NCBI GenBank assembly: GCA_965200005.1
Contig: OZ241331.1
Coordinates: 1,116,001 to 1,180,000 of the forward strand
Length of the DNA stretch: 64,000 nt
Direction of reading: 5' to 3'
Source of the DNA: Aldehydirespirator sp965200005
GTDB lineage: Bacteria; Actinomycetota; Acidimicrobiia; Acidimicrobiales; Aldehydirespiratoraceae
Shown: positions 53,070-61,157 of the stretch, piece after piece
Numbering within the stretch: position 1 is the stretch's first letter
Layout of the letters: every line of letters begins with the position of its first letter
Program-made: the position numbers and the translations under genes
The notes under the pieces: model-generated
Seen by the model: only the letters and a program-made list of their open reading frames with translations
What the model was told of the DNA's origin: nothing
Database searches by the model: none

Positions 53070-53791
53070 GACTGTGACCCGGCTGGTTGCAGTTGACTAT
53101 CAAGTGAAGGCGGAAGACTGTCCACTATTCGAGCCGTCTCAACAGACAGAAAGATCAACCGCCTCAAGTGCCTTACAAGCTCGAAGGGTTCATCGGCCCA
53201 GACATGCCAGGTGTTGGGGTCATCGGAAATACCCGAGGCCTTGTCGTGCTTATGACGCAGGCTTGCGATAGCCCACTCCAACGGGCTGCGTCCCGAGACC
53301 TTGTATTGGTCGGCTTCGGGAGGAATCCCCACAAGTCGGCAGCGAGGGTTGATCTCCAATGTCGACTTGTCGATCTTTCTATTCACTCGTGCCCAGCGCA
53401 TTGTCCTGCCGGTAATGCGGTAGGCCTCAGAGTCTGCGTCACCTTCATCTGCGATGCCATCAACTTCACAACGAACCGGATACTCGTCAATGCTCTCGTA
53501 ATTGATGTGCAGGTCAATCAACTCGCGTCCGGCCCACCGGAACGACTCAAAGTCCGCGGCGAAAGGGATTCTCGGAAGGTTGCGTTGTAGATCGTGCTTA
53601 TAACGTTTGCGCCAGTCAGGCGCGTGCATTACACCGTAAAGATATTCCCAGATGTCATCTTTAGTTATAGATGGGTTGTTGTAAGCCGCTTGAAACTGCT
53701 CTAACGCCCAATCCGTAATGTTGTCATCATCTTGAGCAGGTTGGTCATCCTCAAAGAATGTGGCCTGCGGGGGGGGGGGGCTCGGTGCCAT
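53066..53791 (-). CDS. separate C-terminal (target recognition) half of the type ISP-like enzyme
   Basis: 241 aa from ATG 53791 (GAGG upstream); a longer start at 53833 is possible. The sequence matches what normally forms the extreme C-terminus of type ISP-like enzymes: NITDWALEQFQAAY, SITKDDIWEYLYGVMHAPDW, GRELIDLHINYE, the KSTLEINPRCRLVGIP stretch, SGRSPLEWAI and DKASGISDDP, ending VETARIVDSLP. Here it precedes the main enzyme and overlaps it by ATGA, so the fusion is split and permuted. Near the N-terminus four Pro residues are encoded by poly-C tract C; only some tract lengths keep it in frame. Probably it works as a subunit with the main protein. Confidence 0.82.
   Translation of the reverse strand: MAPSPPPPQATFFEDDQPAQDDDNITDWALEQFQAAYNNPSITKDDIWEYLYGVMHAPDWRKRYKHDLQRNLPRIPFAADFESFRWAGRELIDLHINYESIDEYPVRCEVDGIADEGDADSEAYRITGRTMRWARVNRKIDKSTLEINPRCRLVGIPPEADQYKVSGRSPLEWAIASLRHKHDKASGISDDPNTWHVWADEPFELVRHLRRLIFLSVETARIVDSLPPSLDSQLQPAGSQS
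53769..53780 (+). repeat. poly-G tract C (G12), near the start of the TRD-half gene
   Basis: Twelve G residues flanked by CCTGC and CTCGGTGCCA, nine bases downstream of the ATG on the coding strand (MAPS then PPPP). With C12 the frame enters the real protein (QATFFEDD). C11 or C13 would lead to early termination, so it is a candidate on/off switch. Confidence 0.9.
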
Positions 53792-53876
53792 AGTGACCTC
53801 AGAATCTACGCCAGTTGCACCGCGCAACACCACGCCGCGAGAACGCGACTACACGTTCGTCAGACCGATAGCAAGA

Positions 53877-54725
53877 TCAACGTCGACGAATTCGGGGCTT
53901 CCTCTGCGGTTGCTGCTGCGGCGGCATGATCCCTTGCCGTTGAGCTTCTTGGAGCAACTCCAACACACAGGAACCGACTTCATCCAATTGAGACTGAGAC
54001 ATTTGACTGCTATCGGGCAGCAGCGACTTGAGTCTTGTGGCGGTTTCGGGCCTTCGCAAACTTCGCGACACGTGTCGATGGCCACGTTTCGGGTTCCACT
54101 TTGGGTGCCGCAACTGGTCGACCCAACGCAGGGTGGCTTCGGTTGTTACACCAAGTTGTGTCTTGAGGAACCAGAGGTCAAACAGATCTCGGGTCCGACG
54201 GCGATTTGTTGCGGCTAGGATTTTCATCCCTGAGATGGCTTCCTTGGATGCGCACTGAACGCTTGACTCCCGTCGGATCCACATTGATTGGGTAACTAGC
54301 GAGCGATGAACCCTCATCGCGTGAGCGTTGGTGTTGTCGAGGTTGACATCGACCTTGATCTTGTGCAGTCGCCCGTCAACCGATGGAAAATAGCACAACA
54401 GTTTCGGGAATTGAACTTTCTTGGAGGAGATTACATCAACCTGTGTGAATCCCAAATCAGCTACGTGTGGCTTCAAATCGTGTAGTACATCGTCTATTTG
54501 GTCACTTCCGCCAAGATGTATGAGATCGATGTCCTCGGAGTAGCGACCCGGTGTTGATGTGTGAAGTTTGTGAAGGCAGGTGCCTCCTATAAACAGAAAC
54601 TGCCGCGGTGCTGAAGTGAACAGTTCGTGAATGAGTCCTTCAAGAAGAAGATCAACTTCGACCTCAGCGTCTGTAGTCCACGGATGTGTACGTCTCCAAT
54701 CCGTGATCGTTGCTCGATTAAGCAT
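53877..54725 (-). CDS. AbiEii-type nucleotidyltransferase toxin, locus 2
   Basis: 282 aa. The nucleotidyltransferase core reads FLFIGGTCLHKLHTS with RYSEDIDLIHLGG (GG...DxD) near residues 45-70. A later block (CASKEAISGMKILAATNRRRTRDLFDLWFLKT) is characteristic of the AbiEii family. The C-terminus is Gln/Arg-rich. It starts on the antitoxin's last base and lies directly upstream of the restriction genes on the same strand, so the three modules may be co-transcribed. Sequence similarity to locus 1 is limited to family motifs. Confidence 0.83.
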   Translation of the reverse strand: MLNRATITDWRRTHPWTTDAEVEVDLLLEGLIHELFTSAPRQFLFIGGTCLHKLHTSTPGRYSEDIDLIHLGGSDQIDDVLHDLKPHVADLGFTQVDVISSKKVQFPKLLCYFPSVDGRLHKIKVDVNLDNTNAHAMRVHRSLVTQSMWIRRESSVQCASKEAISGMKILAATNRRRTRDLFDLWFLKTQLGVTTEATLRWVDQLRHPKWNPKRGHRHVSRSLRRPETATRLKSLLPDSSQMSQSQLDEVGSCVLELLQEAQRQGIMPPQQQPQRKPRIRRR

Positions 54726-55585
54726 CAGATATCTACCTCAATGTGTCGCCAAATTGTGGTATTCCACCTGGAGTTGTGTTTGAGTGGCCCATCTTCAAGA
54801 TCGTACGCATCAAGAGCGTAATCGAATGGGATACGTCGAACATTCAGCGGTAAGGTTCGCCGCAACGGGTCTGTGTCGAAGTGAACGCCAGTGTGTTCTG
54901 ACATTTCGTCCAACAGTAGACCTGTTCGTTGCCTAACTCTTGAAGAGTAATACGCCTCAGCTACTCGGGCGAGTTCATTGGGATCGATGAGGCTGGCATG
55001 ACGTATCTCGTTGTCAACCAACTCGAACCAGTCGATCATCTGTGCGGCAGCGTTCGCGTAAGTCGTTGATCCCCGAATCAAAGGACGCGCAACGAGATCG
55101 AGAATTGTTGCCTCTGGTGTTGACACAAGGTAACGGCATTTGTGTCCAGAAAGTCCAATAGCGAAGCTTCGTCGTGTGGGAATTCGCGACGCATCCTTCT
55201 GCGACACGAACCACAACTGAGCGTTGTGTCCAACCGCTCGGCGCCGCAGCAATGCCCCGTCTGCCATTACGAACACGGTGGGGATCACTTGATGGGCGAC
55301 GCCGTATCTGCTGGCGGCTGTGGGGCCGCCTAGGTAATAGTTGCGGCCTAGGTGGCGCATCATGTCGTCGATGAAGGCGTCTGGCGTCACGTTGCCGTTG
55401 TCGGCGGGTACCCAAGCGCCGGTCGTAACGCAAACCATTTCCCCGGCTTGGCGGGCACCGCGCAGGCGGGTGGACACCTCGGAGGGCGAGCAGTGGATCC
55501 AACCGGCTATCTCATCTGCTGTTGCGAACTCTCGCTGATTGGACAGCATCCAGTCCCTCAATTGGCGTGGAGCTACCTTGACCAT
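54725..55585 (-). CDS. AbiEi-type antitoxin, locus 2
   Basis: 286 aa from the ATG at 55585, which makes the N-terminus match the length of its paralogue at 41000; the frame is open further upstream to 55723. The winged helix reads EIAGWIHCSPSEVSTRLRGAR then AGEMVCVTTGAWVPA. The C-terminal domain has YYLGGPTAASRYGVAHQ and STPEATILDLVARPLIRGST. It pairs with the AbiEii-like toxin gene downstream. It presumably represses the operon, but no repeat like that of locus 1 is visible in its upstream 185 bases. Confidence 0.78.
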   Translation of the reverse strand: MVKVAPRQLRDWMLSNQREFATADEIAGWIHCSPSEVSTRLRGARQAGEMVCVTTGAWVPADNGNVTPDAFIDDMMRHLGRNYYLGGPTAASRYGVAHQVIPTVFVMADGALLRRRAVGHNAQLWFVSQKDASRIPTRRSFAIGLSGHKCRYLVSTPEATILDLVARPLIRGSTTYANAAAQMIDWFELVDNEIRHASLIDPNELARVAEAYYSSRVRQRTGLLLDEMSEHTGVHFDTDPLRRTLPLNVRRIPFDYALDAYDLEDGPLKHNSRWNTTIWRHIEVDI

Positions 55586-55770
55586 GTGATCGAAACTACC
55601 AAATCGGCAGTTGGATGGTCGCAGACTCGCACAACGTGAACGTCGCCGCACTCGGGTTGCCGACTCATTGAGTTCCGATCCGAGATGGGCGGGGATTGTG
55701 GTGTACGTTCGGAATACTGTCACGAGGTGTGGCAGCCTATCCCTTAAGTGTGTTAACAGACACGAAATAG

Positions 55771-56172
55771 ATGGAGAAGTTAGTGATTGACAGGCAAGAG
55801 ATCCGGGTTGAGCATCTGATGGAGCCGCTGAGCCATTACACGGATGCGGTGAGGTTCGGAAACCTGTTGTTCATCTCAGGAATCGCTCCAGTGGACGGTG
55901 ACGGCAACGTGGTAGGCGGCGATGACGTTGCGGCACAAACACGTCAAGTCCTGTTGAACATCCAAGAGATACTCACGGCCGCAGGGGCAACCTTTGCAGA
56001 CATTCACAAGGTCACCGTCTACCTTCTTGATGTCAACGACCGACAGAAAATAAATCCGGTTCGTCAAGAGTTCTTTGGTGATTCGAAACCTGCCAGCACG
56101 TTGATTGGAATCTCAGGGATGGCCGTACCAGGGATGAAGGTTGAGATTGAGGCAATTGCCGGGATCCCCTAG
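55771..56172 (+). CDS. RidA/YjgF family protein
   Basis: 133 aa: LLFISGIAPVDGDGNVVGG, VAAQTRQVLLNIQEILTAAGA, VTVYLLDV and KPASTLIGISGMAVPGMKVEIEA. It is a standard-length RidA protein that may hydrolyse imines. It is monocistronic, divergent from AbiE locus 2 and convergent with the HTH_42 gene. It is the third RidA homologue in the window, and no catabolic partner is adjacent. Confidence 0.92.
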   Translation: MEKLVIDRQEIRVEHLMEPLSHYTDAVRFGNLLFISGIAPVDGDGNVVGGDDVAAQTRQVLLNIQEILTAAGATFADIHKVTVYLLDVNDRQKINPVRQEFFGDSKPASTLIGISGMAVPGMKVEIEAIAGIP

Positions 56173-56194
56173 TTGACTTTCTGGGGGTTGCTTT

Positions 56195-56219
56195 GCCCGT
56201 GCAGCCCGTGCAGCCCGTG
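56195..56219 (+). repeat. 9-bp tandem repeat GCCCGTGCA
   Basis: Two complete and one partial copy of GCCCGTGCA directly after the ridA stop and before the convergent gene's stop at 56244. Possibly part of a terminator or just slippage; no function is claimed. Confidence 0.8.
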
Positions 56220-56243
56220 TGGAAGCAAATCCCCAGCAACCTG

Positions 56244-57443
56244 TTAGCGCAGGAGGTCTTTCTGGTTTCGTGGGGGGAATCTTGGGCGGAAGCGGGCAGT
56301 GCCTATCGCCTGTCTGAGCCGGTGGATCTCGAATTCGAGTAACTCTTGGTGGCGTTTGCTTAGTGGTCGCAACATCGCGGTGGCGATAGTGCCGTCTCTG
56401 CGTTGAGCCCAGCCGCCCACCACCCGTCCGTCGGCCCAAACAGTCGGGCCAATATTGCCGAAGCGGTCAGTCACCCTTGATTCAACATCTTTGTCGAGGT
56501 ACCAGTCCCGTTGCTTCCAGCCCATCGGGGTTGGATCAAGACCACCCAAAAGGGCAACCCAAGGCCCGGGGTACGTATCTGCAAGCCGATCCTCAGCAGC
56601 GGTCACAGTGTCATCACGTAGCCAAACACCCTCGCCGGATTCGAGTTCGACGCTCACTGCGCCGATCGTCTTCAATGCCCGGCGGGTGGCGGTCTTTGTC
56701 CAGCCGGTCCACCATTGGAGATCAAGCAAGGTCGCAGGACCAAAGCGTCGCAGCCACAACGCTGCCAAACGGGCCTGAGTTTCAGCCTCACCGATACCTG
56801 TAACATCATCGAAGTCATCCAAATCGCAGCCGATCCAGTCACACATCCTGACCCAGGCGTAGTGCGAACCAATCCAACTCCCCTGTGGCCGGGTACGGCA
56901 AAGCGTCCCCTCAAAACCGGCCAACTGAAGAATCTTGGTATGTGCCGGCAAGTTGGTTTCGTAACGCTTGCCTCGGGCAATCACCAGTTTGCGGGTCGTA
57001 TGCGGCAACATCTCGCCAACCTGTCGCGCATTTAAGGGCCCAACAGATGAGATCAACTGCACGATGTCAGCCATTGCAGCCTCAAGCCATGCCTCATCAC
57101 CCTCAAGAAACGAGACGGTTCGACGCCTCTCTTTCGCTGCAATCTTTTCCGTACAAGCGATGTGTGCAAGCGCCGCTACCCGCGGCCGCATAACCCAAAG
57201 AGTGCGACGCATGGCGTGATGTCGCAGCAACTGTCGCTTCTCATACAGCGATGCCTCCACTGAAGCAACAGAGGGCTCGCGCAGACGCGCAAAACATGCC
57301 AGAAGAACTGACACCGGGTCAGATGAGTGCAGCGCCACGAGACTGTCGGCGATCTCGACAGGGTCATTGCATCTCGCGGATGGCACGAGACGATGCCGCC
57401 AGGCGAGCAACGCGCGGCGCTGCTCGTCGCTGAAATCAATCAT
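56244..57443 (-). CDS. winged-helix DNA-binding (HTH_42/YcaQ-like) protein
   Basis: 399 aa. It follows the HTH_42 pattern: ARCNDPVEIADSLVALHSSDPVSVLLACFARL, EKRQLLRHHAMRRTLWVM, VGPLNARQVGEMLPHT, and the C-terminal LGGLDPTPMGWKQRDWYLD with WADGRVVGGWAQRRDG. Related YcaQ/AlkX proteins unhook interstrand DNA crosslinks as glycosylases; other members are uncharacterised. It stands alone, and its activity cannot be deduced from the sequence. It is divergent from the GntR regulator, with 285 bases between starts. Confidence 0.85.
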   Translation of the reverse strand: MIDFSDEQRRALLAWRHRLVPSARCNDPVEIADSLVALHSSDPVSVLLACFARLREPSVASVEASLYEKRQLLRHHAMRRTLWVMRPRVAALAHIACTEKIAAKERRRTVSFLEGDEAWLEAAMADIVQLISSVGPLNARQVGEMLPHTTRKLVIARGKRYETNLPAHTKILQLAGFEGTLCRTRPQGSWIGSHYAWVRMCDWIGCDLDDFDDVTGIGEAETQARLAALWLRRFGPATLLDLQWWTGWTKTATRRALKTIGAVSVELESGEGVWLRDDTVTAAEDRLADTYPGPWVALLGGLDPTPMGWKQRDWYLDKDVESRVTDRFGNIGPTVWADGRVVGGWAQRRDGTIATAMLRPLSKRHQELLEFEIHRLRQAIGTARFRPRFPPRNQKDLLR

Positions 57444-57728
57444 GTGCAGTTACCTCGCTAGCGACGAGCGCCGACAAGGACAAACTGGACTAGCGCTGCG
57501 ATTAGACAGCATCAGGTCGCGGCATTTAAATGACGGGCGCATCACCTCCGGCCAGTCAGACAAGAGCCACTTTGCCACCAAGGTGACTCTGTCGATCACG
57601 CCTGCTGCAGACAAAATAAAGCAGGGTAGCCTACGCGCACCAACTGTGCTGCACTAGCTGTGCCACGCTTGACGCTTGCCGCCGGTTCGCGGTCCCCATC
57701 GCCGTCTTGTACCAATAAGGATTGTTTC

Positions 57729-58520
57729 TTGTCAGATCAACCCACCCCAGCGCCTGAGGATCGGCTACCTGATCCGGTCACCTCAGACGTCCGGGCTTTG
57801 CCGGTAAGCCGAGTTCTACCGGTCTATCAACAGGTAGCGAACCAGCTCAGAGACCTGATCATTAGGGGGACACTGTCCGCTGGTGAGCGCTTGCCATCCG
57901 AAGCGCAGATGGCGGCTCAGTTCGGAGTGAGCCGCAGCACCGTCCGTGAAGCTCTGCGAGGCTTAACTGCGCAGCAACTCGTGTACACCAAACGAGGCGT
58001 AACAGGTGGAACGTTCATAGCTGATCCGTCCGCTGAACACGTGCGTGCCTATCTCGAAACGACGATTGGTCTGATGTCTGGTGCGGACATGTTGTCCGTT
58101 GAGGAGATCACGGAAGCACGAACACTGTTCGAGGTCTACGCCGCACGCCTCGCTGCTAGACGCGCCAACGCGCAGCAGCTCGCCGAAATCAGGGCGACGC
58201 TGAAGCCGAAGAGTGGGCCGTACAAAGCTGCTGACTTTAACTCTCACCGGCACTTCCACACCTGTGTCATCAAAGCGACAGGTAACCGGCTACTAGAGGT
58301 CATTGCAAGGCCGATTTACAGCGTGATTGTTGCACGGTTCGTCCGTGAGAAGGTTCCCCACGATTTCTGGGAGAAAGTCACGGTCGATCATCACGTGATC
58401 TACAACGCCATCGCGTCGGGTGATTGGGTGAGAGCACAGGAACTGATGCGGTCACACCTGCGCCTGTTGTCATCGGTTTATGTGCACATTGACCAGCCTG
58501 CCGACGATGTTGGAGATTGA
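57729..58520 (+). CDS. GntR-family regulator with FCD domain (FadR-like)
   Basis: 263 aa from TTG 57729, preferred because AAGGA stands seven bases before it; a GTG at 57660 would give 286 aa. The N-terminal winged helix is QVANQLRDLIIRGTLSAGERL, PSEAQMAAQFGVSRSTVREAL. A helical FCD ligand-binding domain follows with HRHFHTCVIKATGNRLLEVIARPIY, with a likely metal/ligand triad in FNSHRHFH. It probably controls the convergent enolase-superfamily dehydratase or a local metabolic set, responding to an organic acid. No palindromic operator was seen in the ~285-bp region upstream. Confidence 0.88.
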   Translation: MSDQPTPAPEDRLPDPVTSDVRALPVSRVLPVYQQVANQLRDLIIRGTLSAGERLPSEAQMAAQFGVSRSTVREALRGLTAQQLVYTKRGVTGGTFIADPSAEHVRAYLETTIGLMSGADMLSVEEITEARTLFEVYAARLAARRANAQQLAEIRATLKPKSGPYKAADFNSHRHFHTCVIKATGNRLLEVIARPIYSVIVARFVREKVPHDFWEKVTVDHHVIYNAIASGDWVRAQELMRSHLRLLSSVYVHIDQPADDVGD

Positions 58521-58522
58521 TC

Positions 58523-59704
58523 TCAGCTAGTCGCTTCGACTATCTGCTCGAGGGTTAACTCAATCCCGAAACCTGGGGCATCATTGGGTACGAGCCATCC
58601 GTCGGTGGGTAGTGCCATTCCTGGTGTCGACCGCCAGGCGTTCATGAGTGACTCACCCGGGGCACATCCCACGTACATCTCGGCCCAGCGGTTACCGGGC
58701 AACCCGTGACACAGATGTTGGCCGTAGTTGTCGTTGCAGCCGGCATGGATGGCGATCTCGACGCCGAACGCTGCTGCTATCGCCGCGATCTTTAGCACCG
58801 CGGTAGCTCCTCCGACCCATGCGATGTCGGGCTGCACCACATCGACGAAGCGCTGTGAGATGGCGTGCGCAAAGCTGCGATCGCCTTGCCAGCGTTCGCC
58901 TGCTGCGAGCATCTGTTGTGGTAGGCGGCGGCGCACATCGGCGTAGCCATCCCAGTCGTCTGACTGGGCGTAGTCCTCGAGCCAGGTGAGACGGTAAGGC
59001 GCAAGTGTCTCGCCCAGGCGCACTGCATAGGACGCATCCAACACGCCCCAGCAGTCCAACATGATGTCGGCGTCGGCCCCGGCCCGGGCTCGTGCCGCTG
59101 CTACGAGTGCTTCGGTTTTGGCTACGCCTGCGGTGGCGGCGGCTGGGCCAACCGGGCAGGCCAGCTTGAAGGCTTCGAATCCACGAGCCTGCAGGTCGTC
59201 AAGGTTGTTGCCGGTGGCGTAGCAACGGGTGCGGCGACGGGCGGGGCCACCTACAAGCTCATACACCGGGCGTCCCAGGAGCTTGCCTTTGAGATCCCAG
59301 AGGGCCAGATCAACGGCGCTAACCGCATAGGCGCCCAAGCCCTGCGAGCCAAAGGCGCCGCTGGCACTGCGCATCATCATTGACCACAGGCGCTCAGTGG
59401 CGGTGGCGGGCTCGCCGATCATCATCGGGCCCAAGAAGTCGTTGATGATGGGCACGACCGGCCCGGCATGGGTCGTCATGCCGATGCCGAAGCTGCCGTC
59501 AGCAGCCGTCACCACGCAAAGCAACTCGCTCCAGGGCGGCTCGAAGCGCTCCGCCTGCCAAGCGAAGTCACGGTCGTGTGACTGGGCATGCAGCAACCCG
59601 TGTGTGTCCCAGGACACGGGCACAGACTCGCTGCGGCCCAGCACCTCGGGCTGCCTTAGTGGCGCAGCACGCACCTCGGTGATGGTTGGTGTGTCAGCAA
59701 ACAC
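58523..59704 (-). CDS. enolase-superfamily dehydratase (mandelate racemase/L-rhamnonate dehydratase-like)
   Basis: 393 aa. Family residues: AVSAVDLALWDLKGKLLGRPVYELVGG; the KLACPVGP strand; metal ligands in DIMLDCWGVLDASYA, TWLEDYAQSDDWDGY and GERWQGD; and His near IAIHAGCNDNYGQHL. The layout resembles L-rhamnonate or galactarate dehydratases, which remove water from sugar acids. The gene converges with the FadR-like regulator (two bases apart), a frequent arrangement for such enzymes. The specific substrate is not determined. Confidence 0.85.
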   Translation of the reverse strand: MFADTPTITEVRAAPLRQPEVLGRSESVPVSWDTHGLLHAQSHDRDFAWQAERFEPPWSELLCVVTAADGSFGIGMTTHAGPVVPIINDFLGPMMIGEPATATERLWSMMMRSASGAFGSQGLGAYAVSAVDLALWDLKGKLLGRPVYELVGGPARRRTRCYATGNNLDDLQARGFEAFKLACPVGPAAATAGVAKTEALVAAARARAGADADIMLDCWGVLDASYAVRLGETLAPYRLTWLEDYAQSDDWDGYADVRRRLPQQMLAAGERWQGDRSFAHAISQRFVDVVQPDIAWVGGATAVLKIAAIAAAFGVEIAIHAGCNDNYGQHLCHGLPGNRWAEMYVGCAPGESLMNAWRSTPGMALPTDGWLVPNDAPGFGIELTLEQIVEATS

Positions 59705-59762
59705 ACCTGAGATTCTTGCACAGGATTCCTACGGTTGTGGCACCTTGAGGTTTGCTGGATTC

Positions 59763-60419
59763 CTAGGGTTGTGGAACCACTCGCAGGTAGGGAAGCGGCG
59801 ACTCCCACCCATCCGGGTACTTCTCCGCCGCAGCCTCATTGGAGACCGCCGGGACGATGATTACATCCTCGCCCTGCTGCCAGTTGGCTGGTGTTGCCAC
59901 CTGCTCGGCCGCGGTGAGCTGACATGAGTCCAGCAACCGCAAGATCTCAGCAAAGTTGCGCCCAGTTGTCATTGGGTAGGTGAGCGTGGCCTTGATCTTC
60001 TTGTCGGGGCCGATGATGAACACCGAGCGGGCGGTGGCGTTGTCTAGGGCGGTTCGGCCCTCAGAGGTGTCACCGGCATCGGCAGGGAGCATGTCGTAGA
60101 GCTTGACGACGTTGAGCTCCGGGTCGCCGATGAGTGGGTAGTTCACGGCGTTCTCAGTCGCTTGCTCGATGTCAGCAGACCAACCCTGATGATCGCTCAC
60201 CCCGTCGACGCTGATGCCGATGATTTTGCAGTTGCGGGCTGCAAAGTCCGACTTGAGGGCTGCGACTGCACCAAGTTCGGTTGTGCAAACTGGGGTGAAG
60301 TCTTTGGGATGCGAGAACAGCAGTGCCCAGCCGTCGCCGATCCAGGAATGAAAGTCAATCGAACCCTCAGTGGTTTCGGCGGTGAAGTCGGGAGCGGTGT
60401 CGTTAATCCGGAGTGCCAT
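59763..60419 (-). CDS. 1-Cys peroxiredoxin (Prx6/AhpC type)
   Basis: 218 aa from ATG 60419, with GGAGG eight bases upstream. The peroxidatic Cys is in SHPKDFTPVCTTELGAVAAL near residue 46; the arginine is in TARSVFIIGPDKKIKA. A Prx6-type C-terminal domain follows (YPMTTGRNFAEILRLLDS, YLRVVPQP). It reduces hydroperoxides; the resolving partner is unknown. It is monocistronic, flanked by the tRNA-Ser gene. Confidence 0.93.
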   Translation of the reverse strand: MALRINDTAPDFTAETTEGSIDFHSWIGDGWALLFSHPKDFTPVCTTELGAVAALKSDFAARNCKIIGISVDGVSDHQGWSADIEQATENAVNYPLIGDPELNVVKLYDMLPADAGDTSEGRTALDNATARSVFIIGPDKKIKATLTYPMTTGRNFAEILRLLDSCQLTAAEQVATPANWQQGEDVIIVPAVSNEAAAEKYPDGWESPLPYLRVVPQP

Positions 60420-60531
60420 TGGTCTCCTCCAATGCCGTCGGCGTAGTTGGCTTGGACAGGATACGCCTATCAGTGACAAATCCAATCAGAAAAGTCGGGA
60501 TTTGCAGGTGTGCGAATACGGTGGCGAAATC

Positions 60532-60621
60532 TGGCGGAGAGTATGGGATTTGAACCCATGGTGACCCGGAGGCCACAACGGCTTTCGAGGCCGCCCCATT
60601 CGTCCGCTCTGGCAACTCTCC
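60532..60621 (-). tRNA. tRNA-Ser (anticodon CGA)
   Basis: 90 nt ending in encoded CCA. The acceptor stem is GGAGAGT/ACTCTCC, the anticodon loop CTCGAAA, the long variable arm expected of tRNA-Ser is present, and the TPsiC arm reads GGGTTCAAATCCC. Confidence 0.95.
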
Positions 60622-60692
60622 GACGGGCAGGCTAGCGGCGCAGCACCAACGCGTTCGCTTCGACCTCGGTCGTGCCTCGGAACCTTCGACGG

Positions 60693-61157
60693 CTATGGAC
60701 GCTGCGTGCGCAGGCGTGCAAAGAAGTCACGCAGCAGGGCGGCGCACTCGTCGGCTCGCAATCCCGATATCACTTCGAACTCGTGATTGAGGCGTGGATC
60801 GGCTGCCACGTTGTAGAGCGATCCGAGCGCACCGGCCTTGGGGTCATCGGCTCCAAACACGACGCGAGCCAGTCGCGCTTGGCTGATGGCGCCCGCACAC
60901 ATGACACACGGCTCGAGCGTCACGGCCATGGTGGCCCCGGTCAGGCGCCAGGTTCCTAGCTGATCGGAAGCGTCTCGAATGGCCAGGATCTCGGCGTGTG
61001 CAGTGGGGTCACCTGACAGTTCGCGCTCGTTGTGGCGGCTCGCGATTACCGAACCCTGATGCTCTATGACCGCTCCGACGGGCACATCGCCATGAACCGT
61101 GGCAGCTTGCGCCTCCGATAAGGCTTTACGGATAAGCCAGTCGTCACGATCCCTCAC
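60693..61157 (-). CDS. tadA: tRNA-specific adenosine-34 deaminase
   Basis: 154 aa. Zinc-deaminase motifs are HAEILAIRD (HAE) and LEPCVMCAGAISQARL (PCxxC), with VVFGADDPKAGALGSLYNV and LNHEFEVISG. It converts A34 to inosine in tRNA-Arg(ACG). The start overlaps the stop of the aminotransferase gene by four bases (61154-61157), so the pair is co-expressed. It is downstream of one tRNA-Ser gene in the convergent sense. Confidence 0.93.
   Translation of the reverse strand: MRDRDDWLIRKALSEAQAATVHGDVPVGAVIEHQGSVIASRHNERELSGDPTAHAEILAIRDASDQLGTWRLTGATMAVTLEPCVMCAGAISQARLARVVFGADDPKAGALGSLYNVAADPRLNHEFEVISGLRADECAALLRDFFARLRTQRP

Noticed and set aside
48226..53791. Diversity-generating retroelement
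   Set aside because: No reverse transcriptase gene is visible in the window and differences between modules are not limited to adenine positions, so a DGR is not supported.
60500..60640. tRNA-Ser as integration site for the defence island
   Set aside because: No repeat of the tRNA 3' end was found elsewhere in the window, and the flanking genes are housekeeping.
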